Positions 1 through 11,225 of a DNA stretch of 64,000 nucleotides are shown here, in pieces. Both the position numbers and the translations under genes were made by a program. Numbering within the stretch: position 1 is the stretch's first letter; every line of letters starts with the position of its first letter. Source of the DNA: Brassica napus. Its lineage: Eukaryota; Streptophyta; Magnoliopsida; Brassicales; Brassicaceae. The notes beneath the pieces were generated by a model that saw only the letters and a program-made list of their open reading frames with translations, ran no database searches and was not told the DNA's origin. The DNA lies in the NCBI RefSeq assembly GCF_020379485.1, contig NC_063437.1, positions 16,207,726-16,271,725 on the forward strand. Reading direction: 5' to 3'.

Positions 1-123
1 TGGACGCTGCCGCCGGTACCTGGGGCAACCAAACGAATAGCCCTTTAGCTAAGCTTGATGGCATTGTGTTGAATGAGACTCTCAAGCTTGTTTCTTTGTT
101 GTGTTTGTCTTGGTTTTGGTCAG

Positions 124-944
124 GTGTCGTACATTTTCAGGAAGCCGGAGGTTTCGGATATAGTAATCTTCAAGACTCCTCCGATCTTGGTGGTATGTCA
201 AAAGATGGAAACTCTTGCTTTACTTCTATTGTGAGTAAGTATTGATGATGTCCTTTTGAATTTTGCAGGAACATGGTTACAATTCCAATGATGTTTACAT
301 TAAGAGGATAGTGGCAAGTGAAGGTGACTGGGTTGAAGTAAGCCCTTTAACCCAATCCACTTGTTGATTGATCCCTTGTTCACATCGGTCGGTATTACTC
401 TCATAGATGGCTTTTTATCGGACAACAAGTTTTCTCAGAAATGGACTCGGCCTTTTATTTTATTTTTTTGTCAAATTGTTGTTTTAACCTATGGGTGATG
501 TATTATGCAGGTTCGTGGTGGGAAGCTCCTTGTGAATGACAATGTCCAGGAAGAAGATTTTGTCCTGGAGCCAATGTCCTATGAAATGAAAACAATGGTG
601 AGCAATTTTTACTTACCATTTTTTCTTCATCCTTGTCTAAGTACCAGAGGTGTTGATAAGGTTTTCTTGTCGTTTGCAGTTTGTTCCCAAAGGTTATGTC
701 TTTGTCCTGGGAGACAACCGCAACAAAAGCTTTGATTCTCATAACTGGTAACTCTCAGTTTGGAATCAGTCTTTAATCGTGATGATACATGGTTTAATGT
801 TTACCGATTGTAAATGGCAGGGGTCCACTCCCGATAGAGAACATTGTTGGAAGATCTGTGTTCAGGTACTGGCCACCGAGCAAAGTATCAGACACCATAT
901 ACCACGACCAGGCTGTGGCAAAGGGATCTGTTGCTGTTTCATGA
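124..944 (+). CDS. TPP1: Thylakoidal processing peptidase (plastid type I signal peptidase), 3' part
   Basis: Five exons join in frame: 124-192, 269-337, 511-597, 680-747 and 821-944 (TGA at 942-944), all with GT-AG borders. The exon at 124 follows an acceptor, so the 5' part lies outside the window. The peptide carries the box with the general-base lysine (YIKRIVASEGD) and the GDNRNKSFDSHNWG box of type I signal peptidases. The catalytic serine box should be encoded upstream and cannot be seen. Family knowledge: these enzymes sit in plastid membranes and remove thylakoid-transfer signals from lumenal proteins such as OEC subunits. The sequence closely resembles Arabidopsis At2g30440 (recalled), which precedes VAL1 there as here. 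The related plastid peptidase PLSP1 is the main alternative; the ending YHDQAVAKGSVAVS favours the TPP1 type. Confidence 0.93.
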
Positions 945-1494
945 CAAAATAAAAGCTGGATGTTGTCTTAAGATAAAAGCACATGATTGTGCAAACCAGT
1001 CTGGTCAGGAATTGAAAACTCAAAAACATTATGATACCTACGGCTACATAATGTTCGGTATGGATCGTATCATCTGGTTCCCGCCTTGGAAGCTAGAGGA
1101 TTTGTGTAGAAAAAGGAATGGAAGATGCAAACTGTAGAATGAAATTTTCCTAATAATTGATGTGTGTTTTAAAGTTTTAATATTGAGGCAATTTATTGTC
1201 ACAAGTAAGGTTTTGTTGTTGTATGTATAACAATCCTGTAGACCTGTGTTGTTGTCAAAAGTAAGGTTTTGTTGTTGTTGTCTTTCTGTGTGTTAAGGAA
1301 TAAAACCCAATTTGGCTTTAATTTAATGTTTAAAATGTCCTCTTCTTTCGAACTTATATATAATCACAAAAAGCTTTTAAACAAAAAAGAATAAAGAGCT
1401 CAGCAATTTGGCATTGACATCCGAGTTATCAGAAGAATGCGATGGACCCAACCATCGTTTAAGCCAATAATCATCACAGCTCTTCAACAACTAA
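945..1494. other. TPP1 3' flank, no gene seen
   Basis: This spacer holds the probable 3' UTR of TPP1, with GT-rich stretches and short GTTTTGTTGTTG repeats around 1210 and 1265, and ends at the tRNA gene. Small open frames here have no recognisable product. Confidence 0.6.
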
Positions 1495-1565
1495 TGCACC
1501 AGCCGGGAATCGAACCCGGGTCTGTACCGTGGCAGGGTACTATTCTACCACTAGACCACTGGTGC
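1495..1565 (-). tRNA. tRNA-Gly (anticodon GCC)
   Basis: The minus strand reads as a complete 71-nt cloverleaf: acceptor stem GCACCAG paired with CTGGTGC, D-loop TAGTGGTAGAAT, anticodon loop CTGCCAC (anticodon GCC), and T arm CCGGGTTCGATTCCCGG. The discriminator base is A at 1495. There is no intron and no encoded CCA. It decodes GGC and GGU. It matches the plant tRNA-Gly(GCC) sequence as recalled. Confidence 0.97.
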
Positions 1566-2428
1566 TTTGATGATCAAACAATTAACCATATATTATTTAT
1601 CTATAAACAACTAAATTTCAACAAGTAAGGCCTTAGATAGTAGAAACCACATTTCAACAACAAAGGAGTCTTAAAAAAGTTCACATATTTTTGGTTTCTT
1701 AATGTTGGCCATAGAAAAAGGCATTTGAATATAAATTTCCCAGAACGTTTGAATACAAAAACGTGACCAGAAGATGATGCTAAGCTTGTCAGAGTGGTTG
1801 CTGTGAGTACAAATAAATCAAAGAGATCAAATGCAGAAGTGTTGTCATGAGTGATTACTGGAGTCTCCCATGGAAATGAAGAAGTAATGTAAAAGGTCCA
1901 TCAAAAGGTTTCCTCACTCATTAACGAGAAGTGTCACTCAAAGCCACATGTGAAGCCAAGGGTACAGGTCTTGTTACAGACGACACAACGGCCAAAACTC
2001 AAAGCGTGGGCTGTTCCCAACTAAGTTGATGAAGCTATTTTTGCTGAACATTCATGGATTCTGATCTTCAAAAAAGGATCTTAATTGAACATAATGCCTA
2101 TGAGGTTTAAAACTCCAACACAAACAAAAATATTCCACAACTGTTTGATCACCAAACACGGAAGCACCATTTCTGCCTTCTGCAATATTAACGGAGACAA
2201 CACTAAAACCCTAAACCCCAAACTCACCAGACCATTAAAAAGGTAAAAAAATGCAAAAGCAGAAGATGGTCATTGTTGTTCTTCTGAACCAGAAGCTTAT
2301 GTTTGCTTAAAACTATGAAAAAACCAAACACAAAACTGTACCTCTCACTCTTCTTCTCTTGGTTTCTTAAAGTACATATATATTTATATAAAATAGCTAT
2401 GACTTTAGCTTCTTTGTCTTCTTCTATA
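1566..2428. other. Spacer between tRNA-Gly and the VAL1 3' end
   Basis: No gene or repeat is evident. The right part (roughly 2050-2428) should contain the VAL1 3' UTR, since VAL1 runs leftwards and stops at 2429. Confidence 0.6.
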
Positions 2429-5400
2429 TCAGCTTGAACCTTTCGACTCTTCACCAACTTTCTCACCCTCTCCTTCTAACTCCGTTACTCCTACAACATC
2501 ATCATCCGCTTGTGCCACCCCCAAACACTCCCCTGCTTCTCTTTTTTCACTCTCAACTTTCTCCTCCACACCCACAGCTTCAACGTTTCCTTTGTTATAA
2601 GGATCACTGTTCAGATCGATCCTCCCTGTTTTCTCATCCTCCTTGTTCTCCTGATCCACCACCGCCGCCGCTGCTGCTTCTATTTCCTCCCGCTCTAACT
2701 GCTTCTTCTTCCTCCTCATCATCAGCGTCTTGAACCTCCTCTTCACAGTGCTGCACACCGTGCACAGGCAGCTCGAGTTGTGCCTGCCTTTCCCACTCGG
2801 CGGCTGAATGCACACAATGCAAGAGCATCCAACCCTGTGCCTTGGATGTCTGGTCGTTGTCGCAGGCTCCTCTTCTTCCCCTAAAGTGTCTCCTAAGGCT
2901 GCTGCACTCGCTAGTGCATCCAGACCCGTCAGTTCTTCCTCAGTTCTTACTGTCTGGCTCGCCCCAGTTCTTCTCTTCTTGTACTCTATATAGAAACACA
3001 AGACAGTTAGTGTCCTGAGACTTGAAATCTCAAAAAAACTGAGTATAAGTATGGGCACATTTATCCAGAACCGAATCGAAATAACGAAAACCAAACCGAA
3101 TTTCATAAATAACCGGATGGTTCTTATATTTCTACAACCGAACCAGAACTGAATGGGTACCCGAATTTTTAAAATAGAGATTATATACCTAAAAAATATC
3201 AATTAGTATAACATAATCCATACCTTTGCTAATTCTAAGAACATTCTCAAGCTCCTTCAGACTCTCCTCAGGTGCAGAACACGAACACCTATCAAATGGT
3301 TTTATCAAATTACAGCAAACATATCTTCGATTCAAGTGACCACAAGGATAAAAAAATCTTTTGAACAGTCTTACCTGCTCTCGTCCCATACATTGTCTGA
3401 GCATGTCCACTTTGCAGGGAGAAGAGCCTCTACAGGTAACCTTCTCCATTTAGAGCAGTCGTCACAAGATCCCCATCGTTCTTGTTCACTAAGATCACAA
3501 ACATATTCATCAGTAAATTTCTTGAAAGCAAACTAAGAGGAGAAGATATGTTGCTCTTTAACTTACCCTGAAGGTCTTGAAGTAACTATCGTCCTCTTTC
3601 CAAACACAGGAGGTTCCTGTTCATACGATAAACAACAAACTTAACCACATGACACTCAATTGTTCGTATAAAAGCATCAACAAGTTCCACCACTTACGTT
3701 AAACTCTTCAAACTCATGCTCCTCAATGACTACAACGGTAGGCTTTTCACCAGGAGAAGGACGAATCAAGTCCTGAGTTTCTTCCCATGTGATTCTCACC
3801 TCCATAGCTTCTTCACTACGCCAAAGCATTCTCTTATGTTTTGCTCCCACAGTTCGAGTCCTCTTCTTGTCTTTAACTCCATTCACCTCACTCTTCTTCA
3901 AGCTGCTACCACCATGATTTGAGTTTAAATGCTCAGGCAAACCTTTCAGTTCTTCAGGGGTTTGTGCGGGACATGAGGAAGCGTTTATGGAGGTTGGAGT
4001 CTCTGTAACACCAGACGATGATGTGTCCTCGTTTGAAGTACCATTGGTGAGACCACACCCCTGTTTATAAAGATTGGATCAAGATAAGAATGAAGCTAAG
4101 CAGAAAAAAAAGGAAAAAAACAGTTCATAAGAGACAAGAACCTGTATGACTCCAGTATGAGCTGCCTTCCTGAAACCCATGATTAGTTTGCCACCAGGAT
4201 CAACCCTACTGAAAGTTACTGTTACAAAAAATAAAACATCAGTATATTCAGAGAATCTGTGTTTAAGACAAAAAAAAAACATGAACAAAGGGTACCTGTA
4301 TCACCAGCCTGTAGCATCATGGACTGTATGCAGGGAGTGACACCTTCTAAGACATACATTCTACTGTTGTTATTAGGCCAGAATCTGAACTGGAACGTCC
4401 ACTCTTTACCCCTCACGTCTTGGATCTTCAATGGAATGCCTTCTGATTGGCTAATGGGAGGAAAGTATGCCTACACAAAAGAGTCTTAGCTCACTAAAGA
4501 GATCTCAAGAACAAGGGGGTAAAAAGTACAATAGAGATGAGAACTTACCTCTGCACATGCTTTTGGAAGAACTAGACGACCAATGCGGCCGGCATCACTT
4601 GCACTCAGAGTTTTCTCAAATAGAGGCACAATGTTTAAATTTAAACTAAAAAACAAACTGTTAAAGAAAAACATGAAGTCTCTAAAAATAAAATGTTAGG
4701 CAAAGAAAATAAACAATAAAAAGGATACTTTCCGGAGATTTGCTGAAGCTCTTTATCAGTATACTTTGGCCAATACCGAGGAAGTAGATGGCTTCTCCCA
4801 CGCCCTTCATTAGGAGGCCTACCGATCCGGGCCTGAGCAGATTTGCTAGTCCCAGGACCAGGAGGAGTTCCAAGAACTGATTTTGAAGGTGTTTGCAGTA
4901 TACCAGAGGCAGATGATTGGACAGTGTGGGATTGAGAAGCAGCATCCATGAGTTTCTTTGTTGCAGTTGCAAAATTAAGGCTATAAGGAAGTGCTGCCAT
5001 AGGCATATTCAAAGACGGTGGCTGTGAAGGTGTCGATGATGATTCATGCGTTCCGTTAGCGTCGTGCCTATACCCAGTGGTGGTGGCATTATCTGGTTTC
5101 ATGAGATTACTAAACCCACGGTGAGGCATGAACTCTTCTCTTTTGTCATCTCCCTGGACTAGTGGCTGAGAAAAGAGATCAGCTTTGCCAACATTCATTC
5201 CACTTTCTCCATTAGTATGTTGCCTGTTCATTGGCAATCTGCTAAACAGACCTGGATTCTCACCTCTATTATTCTGCAAAGTAAAAAAGAAACGTTAAGA
5301 CAGCCCAACACAGACTCACTAGAACAACATCAAACAAAAAAAACAGAGTCAAGCTCACCAAGTTGGGTTGATGGCAGTTAGTACAGGTAGTACAACCAAC

Positions 5401-5982
5401 ACCACCGAAGTCCATAAACTCGACAACGAGCTTAGAGGCAATGCATCCACAGTGAAGTCTCTGTCATTACAGAAAATCTCAATCAAACCAAAGAAAACAA
5501 AAACAAAAACAAAAACTAGAAAGAGAATGAGTTTTTTCAAAAACCAAACCTTGTTGCATAAATAGCATTCCCTCCAACCAGATTGGTCTAAATGGAATGT
5601 CTCACAGAAAAGAGAAGTCTCATAAGCCGATCTATAAAAGACAACAAAATCAAACATTAATCATCATCGTATCCCCTTTTTCTCCAATTAAATTTATTTA
5701 TTAAATTCCGTGCTATTTATAGATCAAAATATAGTCAAAAGGATTGGTGAACGAATCAATAAACCATCTACGTAGTCAAACACAAACACACCATAACGAA
5801 GACAAGAACGAAAAGATTGAGACTTTGAGGCTAATGAGAGAGATTAAGACATACCCGCAACGAAAGCAGAGGTCAGCGAGAGCACCGGATCGAAGAGGCC
5901 AACCTTTCTTCCATTCAACAGTAGAAGTCGAGCCGCACGATGCGTTCATGCACATCTTTGACCCCGTTTTGACTTGGAACAT
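2429..5982 (-). CDS. VAL1: B3-domain transcriptional repressor VAL1/HSI2
   Basis: Twelve exons (minus, 5'->3') join without a stop to 784 aa: 5982-5855, 5631-5550, 5460-5359, 5273-4729, 4645-4549, 4470-4296, 4218-4142, 4060-3698, 3616-3567, 3488-3375, 3288-3224 and 2985-2429. Domains in order: a Cys-rich PHD-like region (about 1-105, starting [16 protein letters not shown]); a B3 DNA-binding domain (about 287-405, including the [20 protein letters not shown] core); a CW zinc finger (about 542-585, [14 protein letters not shown]); a Cys-rich stretch ([16 protein letters not shown]); and an EAR-type repression motif DLNSDP near residue 723. Family knowledge: VAL proteins bind RY motifs, recruit histone deacetylase and Polycomb complexes, and silence seed genes and FLC. 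The start at 5982 gives the N-terminus expected for HSI2; an in-frame ATG at 6036 would add 18 residues. The length is close to the recalled 790 aa of Arabidopsis. Confidence 0.95.
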
Positions 5983-6330
5983 CGTAAAGTCTGAACCTTT
6001 CCACGAACCCACCACCAGATTTTCTCCAAATCCCAATCGAAAATCTTAGAACCCTAAGGGAAGAGATGGAGAGACAAATCTGAGATGAAATCGACGTGAA
6101 TTGGAGAAGGGACTAGGCATGAGCATGCATCGACGTGGGTCAAATCAAAGTCGCGTTAGAGATCAGAGGAGGTTCAATCAATGAGAGTCGCGGCGGAGAG
6201 TATAAGAGGGGGGGGACTGTAACGGCGAGGAGAAGGAGGCTAAGAGGTTTATTGGGTGATTTTTTTTTTAATGTTTGGATGTAAAATTAAAATTATGGGT
6301 AAGATAAATAGAGAGGAGAGGATAAAGAGA
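5983..6330 (-). promoter_or_regulatory. VAL1 5' UTR and core promoter region
   Basis: This is the sequence just upstream of the VAL1 ATG. It is GA-rich on the plus strand (CT-rich on the sense strand), as is common for plant 5' UTRs. No clear TATA box is seen. An RY core lies at 6124-6130. Confidence 0.5.
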
Positions 6331-6890
6331 AGGAGCATGCAAGGGGGGGGGGGGGGGGGGGATAGAGAGGAAAGAAACGCATGAAATGCATGCACGACAC
6401 TTGAGTCCATACAAACACACACGCCGCTTAAGACCAAACTAAACAGAGAGATTAGAAGATACACAAAGTGAACGACTTTTGTTTTTTTCTTCCCTTTTTG
6501 ACTTTTTTTTTTTTTTTTTTTTAGTTTGGGGTTTTTTTTTTGCATTTATTTTATAGGCATGGATTAGGATTGGTAGGAATCATATTTTGGGGGAAATATA
6601 TGTGTTTTTCCCTATTATATATTCAAAATTAATGGGTATGGTGACGTGAATTTTGATATTTGATTATATGTATTCAATTCTAATATGTTCGGTATTTTTT
6701 GGTGTAAAATTAGAATATTTATTTAGAATGCATGCATGACACTTGAAGAATACATACATCAGAAACAGAAGGCTTTGAGCTTTTTCTTGGTTATTTGTAT
6801 TCAACTCTACTGGAATATTAATCTCTTTGGAAAATATTATTCTTATGCTTTATAAGTTTTTTTTGGCTAATCATAAATGTAGAATGCATG
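6124..6890. promoter_or_regulatory. Cluster of RY (CATGCA) motifs upstream of VAL1
   Basis: CATGCA or its complement TGCATG occurs at 6124-6130, 6336-6341, 6387-6394, 6731-6738 and 6885-6890. Known for the family: RY is the binding site of B3 proteins of the ABI3/FUS3/LEC2/VAL class, and VAL1 itself encodes such a B3 domain. Autoregulation, or regulation by the seed B3 activators, is an inference. Confidence 0.6.
6343..6361. repeat. 19-base G homopolymer
   Basis: An unbroken run of 19 G follows an RY core, about 360 bp upstream of the VAL1 ATG. A long poly-T run follows at about 6505-6523. Exact lengths may be assembly-sensitive. Confidence 0.9.
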
Positions 6891-6960
6891 CTTGACACTC
6901 AAGAATAATACACACATACATCACAAACGGAATGCTCAGTGCTTTTTTTTTTCATTTTCC
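6726..6960. repeat. Two diverged direct repeats containing RY motifs
   Basis: Segments starting near 6726 and 6880 share the series GAATGCATGC, GACACT, AAGAATA, TACATACATCA, AAC and a T-run ending. A third, shorter relative begins near 6384. The unit spacing is about 155 bp. No coding content. Confidence 0.65.
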
Positions 6961-7800
6961 TATTGACCTTCTTGTATAGGCGTATACAATAAAAATCAAG
7001 AATTTTAGTTATGAACGATTATGTATTTTAACATATTCATTGACTCATGATATTTTGAGTCACGCACTAAGTCGAATATTTCTTGTCTTTCACAAAAAAA
7101 TGTCATTCTACCATTATTTTTTGTTTCAAAAATGTCATTTTTTTGTCACTGCAAGAAAAAATATCAATAGATTTTATTTAAATCTTTTTCATTTAAATAA
7201 TTATTCATTTTTAAATGTACATTAAATATTTTATCATTTTCTTAATCCGTAACGTTCTTTGCGAAGCGGAAAGAGTATACAAATTATGACTAAACCGATA
7301 TTTCTTCTTTTCTTTATTGTATAATTAAATTGTTTTCGTCCACAATTAATTGATGAACCTGGATAGTCAAAACTCCAAAATGTACATTTGGCAGCTAACT
7401 CATCAGAAATTAAACATGTAATATTTGACTAAGCAGGAATTAAACATGTAATATTGATTCAGCAGATATTATATGATATTTGACTCTTAATTTCAGCTTA
7501 AATTTAATAATTCAAATATGTTATTTGAAAGAAATATTTTTTTTTAGGATAAAATAGGCACAATAACAAAATTCGTATAAGAAAAAGCAGGACGGAAATT
7601 GTTGAAGTTGGGACTAGCTTTGTTTTCCTTCAATGAGGATTTTCCATGTTCACAGTAAATATTTCAAATGCCTTCGGAAACACATGGATAAGAAGGTTAT
7701 CATGATCAAAATATGGCTTTGGAAAAGCTACAAATGGATAAGCATGTAATTTGTTCTATCATGATCTAGCCATGCTCTGTCTAACGATCTGATGCTTGTT
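6961..7800. other. AT-rich spacer, no gene seen
   Basis: AT-rich sequence with short direct repeats (GGAATTAAACATGTAATATT and a close relative near 7390-7455). No coding signal or recognisable element. Confidence 0.5.
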
Positions 7801-7998
7801 AAATGGTGCATTTATATATAAGCAACTGAATTTACTTATGTGATGTGTGTTTCATCTTTTGTTTTAGAACTTGATTTTAGGTGCTTTACATGAACACCTA
7901 AATGGTGCATTTATATATAAGCAACTGAATTTACTTATGTGATGTGTGTTTCATCTTTTGTTTTAGAACTTGATTTTAGGTGCTTTACATGAACACCT
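7801..7998. repeat. Perfect 99-bp tandem duplication
   Basis: The 99 bases from 7801 to 7899 are repeated at 7900-7998 with no difference visible by eye. No gene is recognised in or near it; the ORF crossing the second copy (7970-8182) has no known relative. Confidence 0.9.
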
Positions 7999-8694
7999 TG
8001 CTGATTCGCCAAATGGTCATGGGCAGCTTAGTGTCAATAACATCTTACATAGTGAAACATTCAAACAACAACCTAAAGATTACATTTCTGGATGGTCTTG
8101 GGAATTTACTTGGACTGATAATTGCAATGATGTTGAACAACATTGTAACTCACAATTTCATTGTAAGTACTTTTGTGTATAACAATTATTGTTCCGAAAC
8201 GTAATAGAAACATTAAATTTGATATGAAATTTTTTGCTTTATAATAACAACTAAATTATTTTTCCAAGATGAAATGCGATTATTGTTCCAAAATAAAGTA
8301 AACATTAAATTAGAAAGAAAAAAGAAGTGAGGTTTCTCTCTCTTATCTTTCCATGTATCTTTTCGAGAGAAGACCTCCGCTGCTCCTTTCTGGCGATGTC
8401 AGCCCTTGGCTGGGCCCCCTCTCTGGCATCGGTGGCTCCCTTAGCACTGCATGGCCAGTTTTTGGCTCTGGTGTCCCATCTTTCTCTCTGGTAGGACACC
8501 GACTCTCGGCTTCGTCGTCTTCACATTTTTCTCCGGCAAAGACGGTGGCTTTCTCTCCGGATTTATGTGGATTGTCCTCTTCTCTACTTTGGTTAGCCTA
8601 TGTTTCAGCTGAGCTTCGACGTAAGTCTTATGGTTCTCTCCTCCCCCCTTGGTTACGGTTTTTGCATCTTCATTATCATCTCTTTTAAGATGTA

Positions 8695-9979
8695 CTAGAT
8701 CTCGACCCGCGCAACCGCGCGGGTTTTTATTTTTATTTATTTTTATATAAACATTTTGTTTTCAATTTTACATTGGTATATATTAATATAATTTTATCGT
8801 ATATTTTTAAAACATAATAATTTTATCGTATATTTTTTTATTGAATTGGTTGTTTCCAAATAGGGGTGTTCAATCCGGATATCGGTTCGGTTTCGGTTCG
8901 GTTTTTTTCGGTTTTCGGTATTTCGGTTAGTAAAATATGACTACCATTCTAAATCCATATTTACTTCGGTTCGGTTCGGTATATATACCGTCGGTTTTCG
9001 GTTTATTCGGTTTTATACCAAAAAACATAATTATTTTGTTTGAAATCATATTATATGAATTTTAGAGTCATAGTCTCAACACAATCATTTATTAAAAATA
9101 TATTACATGTTCAAATAAATGAACAAAAAAAGTAAAAATGCTTCTACCATCAAATAAAATAATCAAATCTATAACTAAAATCAAAATTTGAAATTTTGAA
9201 AATAAAAATATGAAACAAAACAGAAACATGTAAGAAAAGTTTTTTCACTCTTCTATATTTAGTGTTCATTAAATTCATGCTTTTTCAATTGAAAATTTTC
9301 CATTATTTATTGTCCCTCAAATTTATAATCTTCGTATTAATTTAGTAAACACTAAAATAAAACAAAAATATCAAAAAAAAGACTTAGAAAATAACATGTC
9401 TGAATTGTAATGTATTGTTATTTAGTTATATTTCAAGTATTTTACAAATTAAGGTTTTTTATTACTATAAAATTATAATAGTTATTAACACAAATTTAAC
9501 TTATGTAACAAATAGATTTTAATGTATTGTTATAAAATAGATACATATTTACATGTTTCTACTTTTAATCGGTTTTGTTCGGTTTATTCGGTTTAATCGG
9601 TTATATACCAAACCATATCCAAATCCTACGGTTTTTATAAAATTATATCCATTCGGTTTATATGGTATATACCAAAACCAAACCATATTGTCTATTTCGG
9701 TTCGGTTCGGTTCGGTACGGTTCGGTTTTACCATATTGGACAGCCCTATTTCCAAATCACTTTTTTTTTAAAAAAAAGATTGATAATTATTTAATTCCTA
9801 TAATATAGCAGACATATTATTTAGTTCCTATAATTTAGAAAGTGAGTTATTTAGATCAATAATAATGATAATATTAGAAATTAAATGTAATATGACTTTC
9901 TAGTAATAGGTCCATTAAATCTATTTTTAAAAAAATCACACATGAGTCAAAGTTGTGACTTCTCTTTTAATATATAAGA
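8695..9979 (-). mobile_element. Non-autonomous Helitron (minus orientation)
   Basis: On the minus strand the element begins A|TCTTATATATTAAAAGAG at 9979 and ends ATCTAG|T at 8695. The 3' hairpin at 8710-8727 (ACCCGCGCAACCGCGCGGGT) lies just inside the CTAG end. Terminal TC, a subterminal hairpin, a CTRR end and insertion between A and T are the Helitron hallmarks. No Rep-helicase is encoded. An 888-bp hAT-type element is nested inside, leaving about 397 bp of Helitron. Confidence 0.8.
8861..9748. mobile_element. Nested hAT-type MITE, 8-bp target duplication
   Basis: The element runs from TAGGGGTGTTCAA to TTGGACAGCCCTA (imperfect inverted termini) and is flanked by the 8-bp direct repeat TTTCCAAA at 8853-8860 and 9749-9756. 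Both subterminal regions consist of degenerate TCGGTT/AACCGA repeats pointing inwards. An 8-bp duplication indicates the hAT superfamily. No transposase is present. Confidence 0.85.
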
Positions 9980-10490
9980 TGAGGTGATCTCTAGGAGAAT
10001 CAGTTCTTTCTAGTCGCTTTCTTTCAGTTGAAGCTTTGATTATAAGGGGAGATCTTTTGGCTTGAGCTTAGGCATTTTCATGGCTCTGATGGAAGGATCT
10101 TCTTTTGACTTTAGTCGATTTGATGTTCTCCGGATTTTGGTGCTCCACCGTTTTGGCTTCGACATCTTGCTCGTTGTATTGCTAAAGTCGTTCAACGGTC
10201 TCTTTTTCTTCGACGACTTGTTTCCGTTGTGTCCGGTGGATCGTCGAGAAGTCGGTCCGGTGACGATTTTTTCTGTGAAGACGGTGACCGATCTGAACAC
10301 ACGTGTTCCTCCTTTGCTGAGTGTCTTCACAAGTGTCCTTAACGTGTATTTGTTGGCAGTTGTCTTCTTTTGTGCTATTTTGGTATGGGTTCTTTTTCGG
10401 CCTCTTTGTTTTTAGTTTGTTCTAATTTTTAGCTGGGCCGGTCAGACTTCATCTTTGTAATTTTGGACTTTGTACATAATAAAGATGGCA

Positions 10491-11225
10491 AATGTATAAA
10501 AACTCAATAGGCCTTAAAAAAACCCATTAGAAATTCTAAATTAGACTAATCTTGTGTAACCCATCCGATCTATGATGCTATTGGAGTACCAACCATACTT
10601 CCATGACCTTCCTAAGAAAGGATGAAATGCTACAAACTGCTCGATATTAGAGATATATTGGGAAGCAAGATATGTATTTTACGGATCAACTATTAAAGGA
10701 CGTTAAAACCCAGTCCAGTTATGGTGAAGCCTGTGAAGTCTATAAATCACAAACAGAAGAATATTATGAAAATCCTATTGTGATAAGGATTCACTAATTT
10801 AGATATATATCATAAGATTCAGATAACCTATACTCGTCGTTGGATACAAATCTCTCGCAAGTCATTAAAACACAACACAATAATATATTGTCATATATTT
10901 ACTTTACACGAACCACTGATTTTTTATAATGTTAATGTTTTTTTATTTAGTTTTAACACAAGTTCTGTATCGAGGATTAGAAGGTTCAGAAAGGATTCCG
11001 TTAACGTTGTCTGGAAGAGACATCTCCTACTAACTATGGTTCAACAATCTTAAGAATTTAAAATGATATAACAACAATGTTTATTCAAAACAATGTACAC
11101 CACTTATTCTTGCAACCATGGAACGAACCCTTCAACATTTTACACAATATTCAACAGGTTATACAAAAAACATAGTTATAATGCCATTCACATAACAAGA
11201 AGTCATTTGGCAGAAATTACTTTTC
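10491..11225. other. C4H-1 3' flank, no gene seen
   Basis: AT-rich spacer. The right end (about 11050-11225) should be the 3' UTR of the first C4H gene and resembles the region downstream of the second C4H gene (14500-14769), as expected from tandem duplication. Confidence 0.5.

Larger units (their letters stand above)
8330..10490 (+). other. Unclassified ~0.9-kb unit split by a Helitron
   Basis: Two stretches, about 8330-8694 and 9980-10490, have similar base composition (balanced, CT/GT-rich, unlike the AT-rich surroundings) and similar text with repeated TTCTCTCCGG/TTCTCCGG and CGTCGT-like words. Without the Helitron at 8695-9979 they would form about 0.88 kb. Open frames at 8353-8688 and 10062-10415 have no recognised domain. 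A non-autonomous retroposon of about this size (Sadhu-like) is possible but is only a guess from length. Confidence 0.3.

Noticed and set aside
2434..2733. Plus-strand open frames across the end of VAL1
   Set aside because: They are antisense shadows of the Cys/acid-rich VAL1 exon 12, which splices and matches the known protein.
6249..6545. 98-aa minus-strand frame over the poly-G/poly-T region
   Set aside because: Low-complexity Lys/Pro translation of homopolymers upstream of VAL1.
8353..8688. Protein-coding gene (111 aa), and 10062-10415 (117 aa)
   Set aside because: No domain, no splice link and a Helitron between them; kept only as parts of an unclassified unit.
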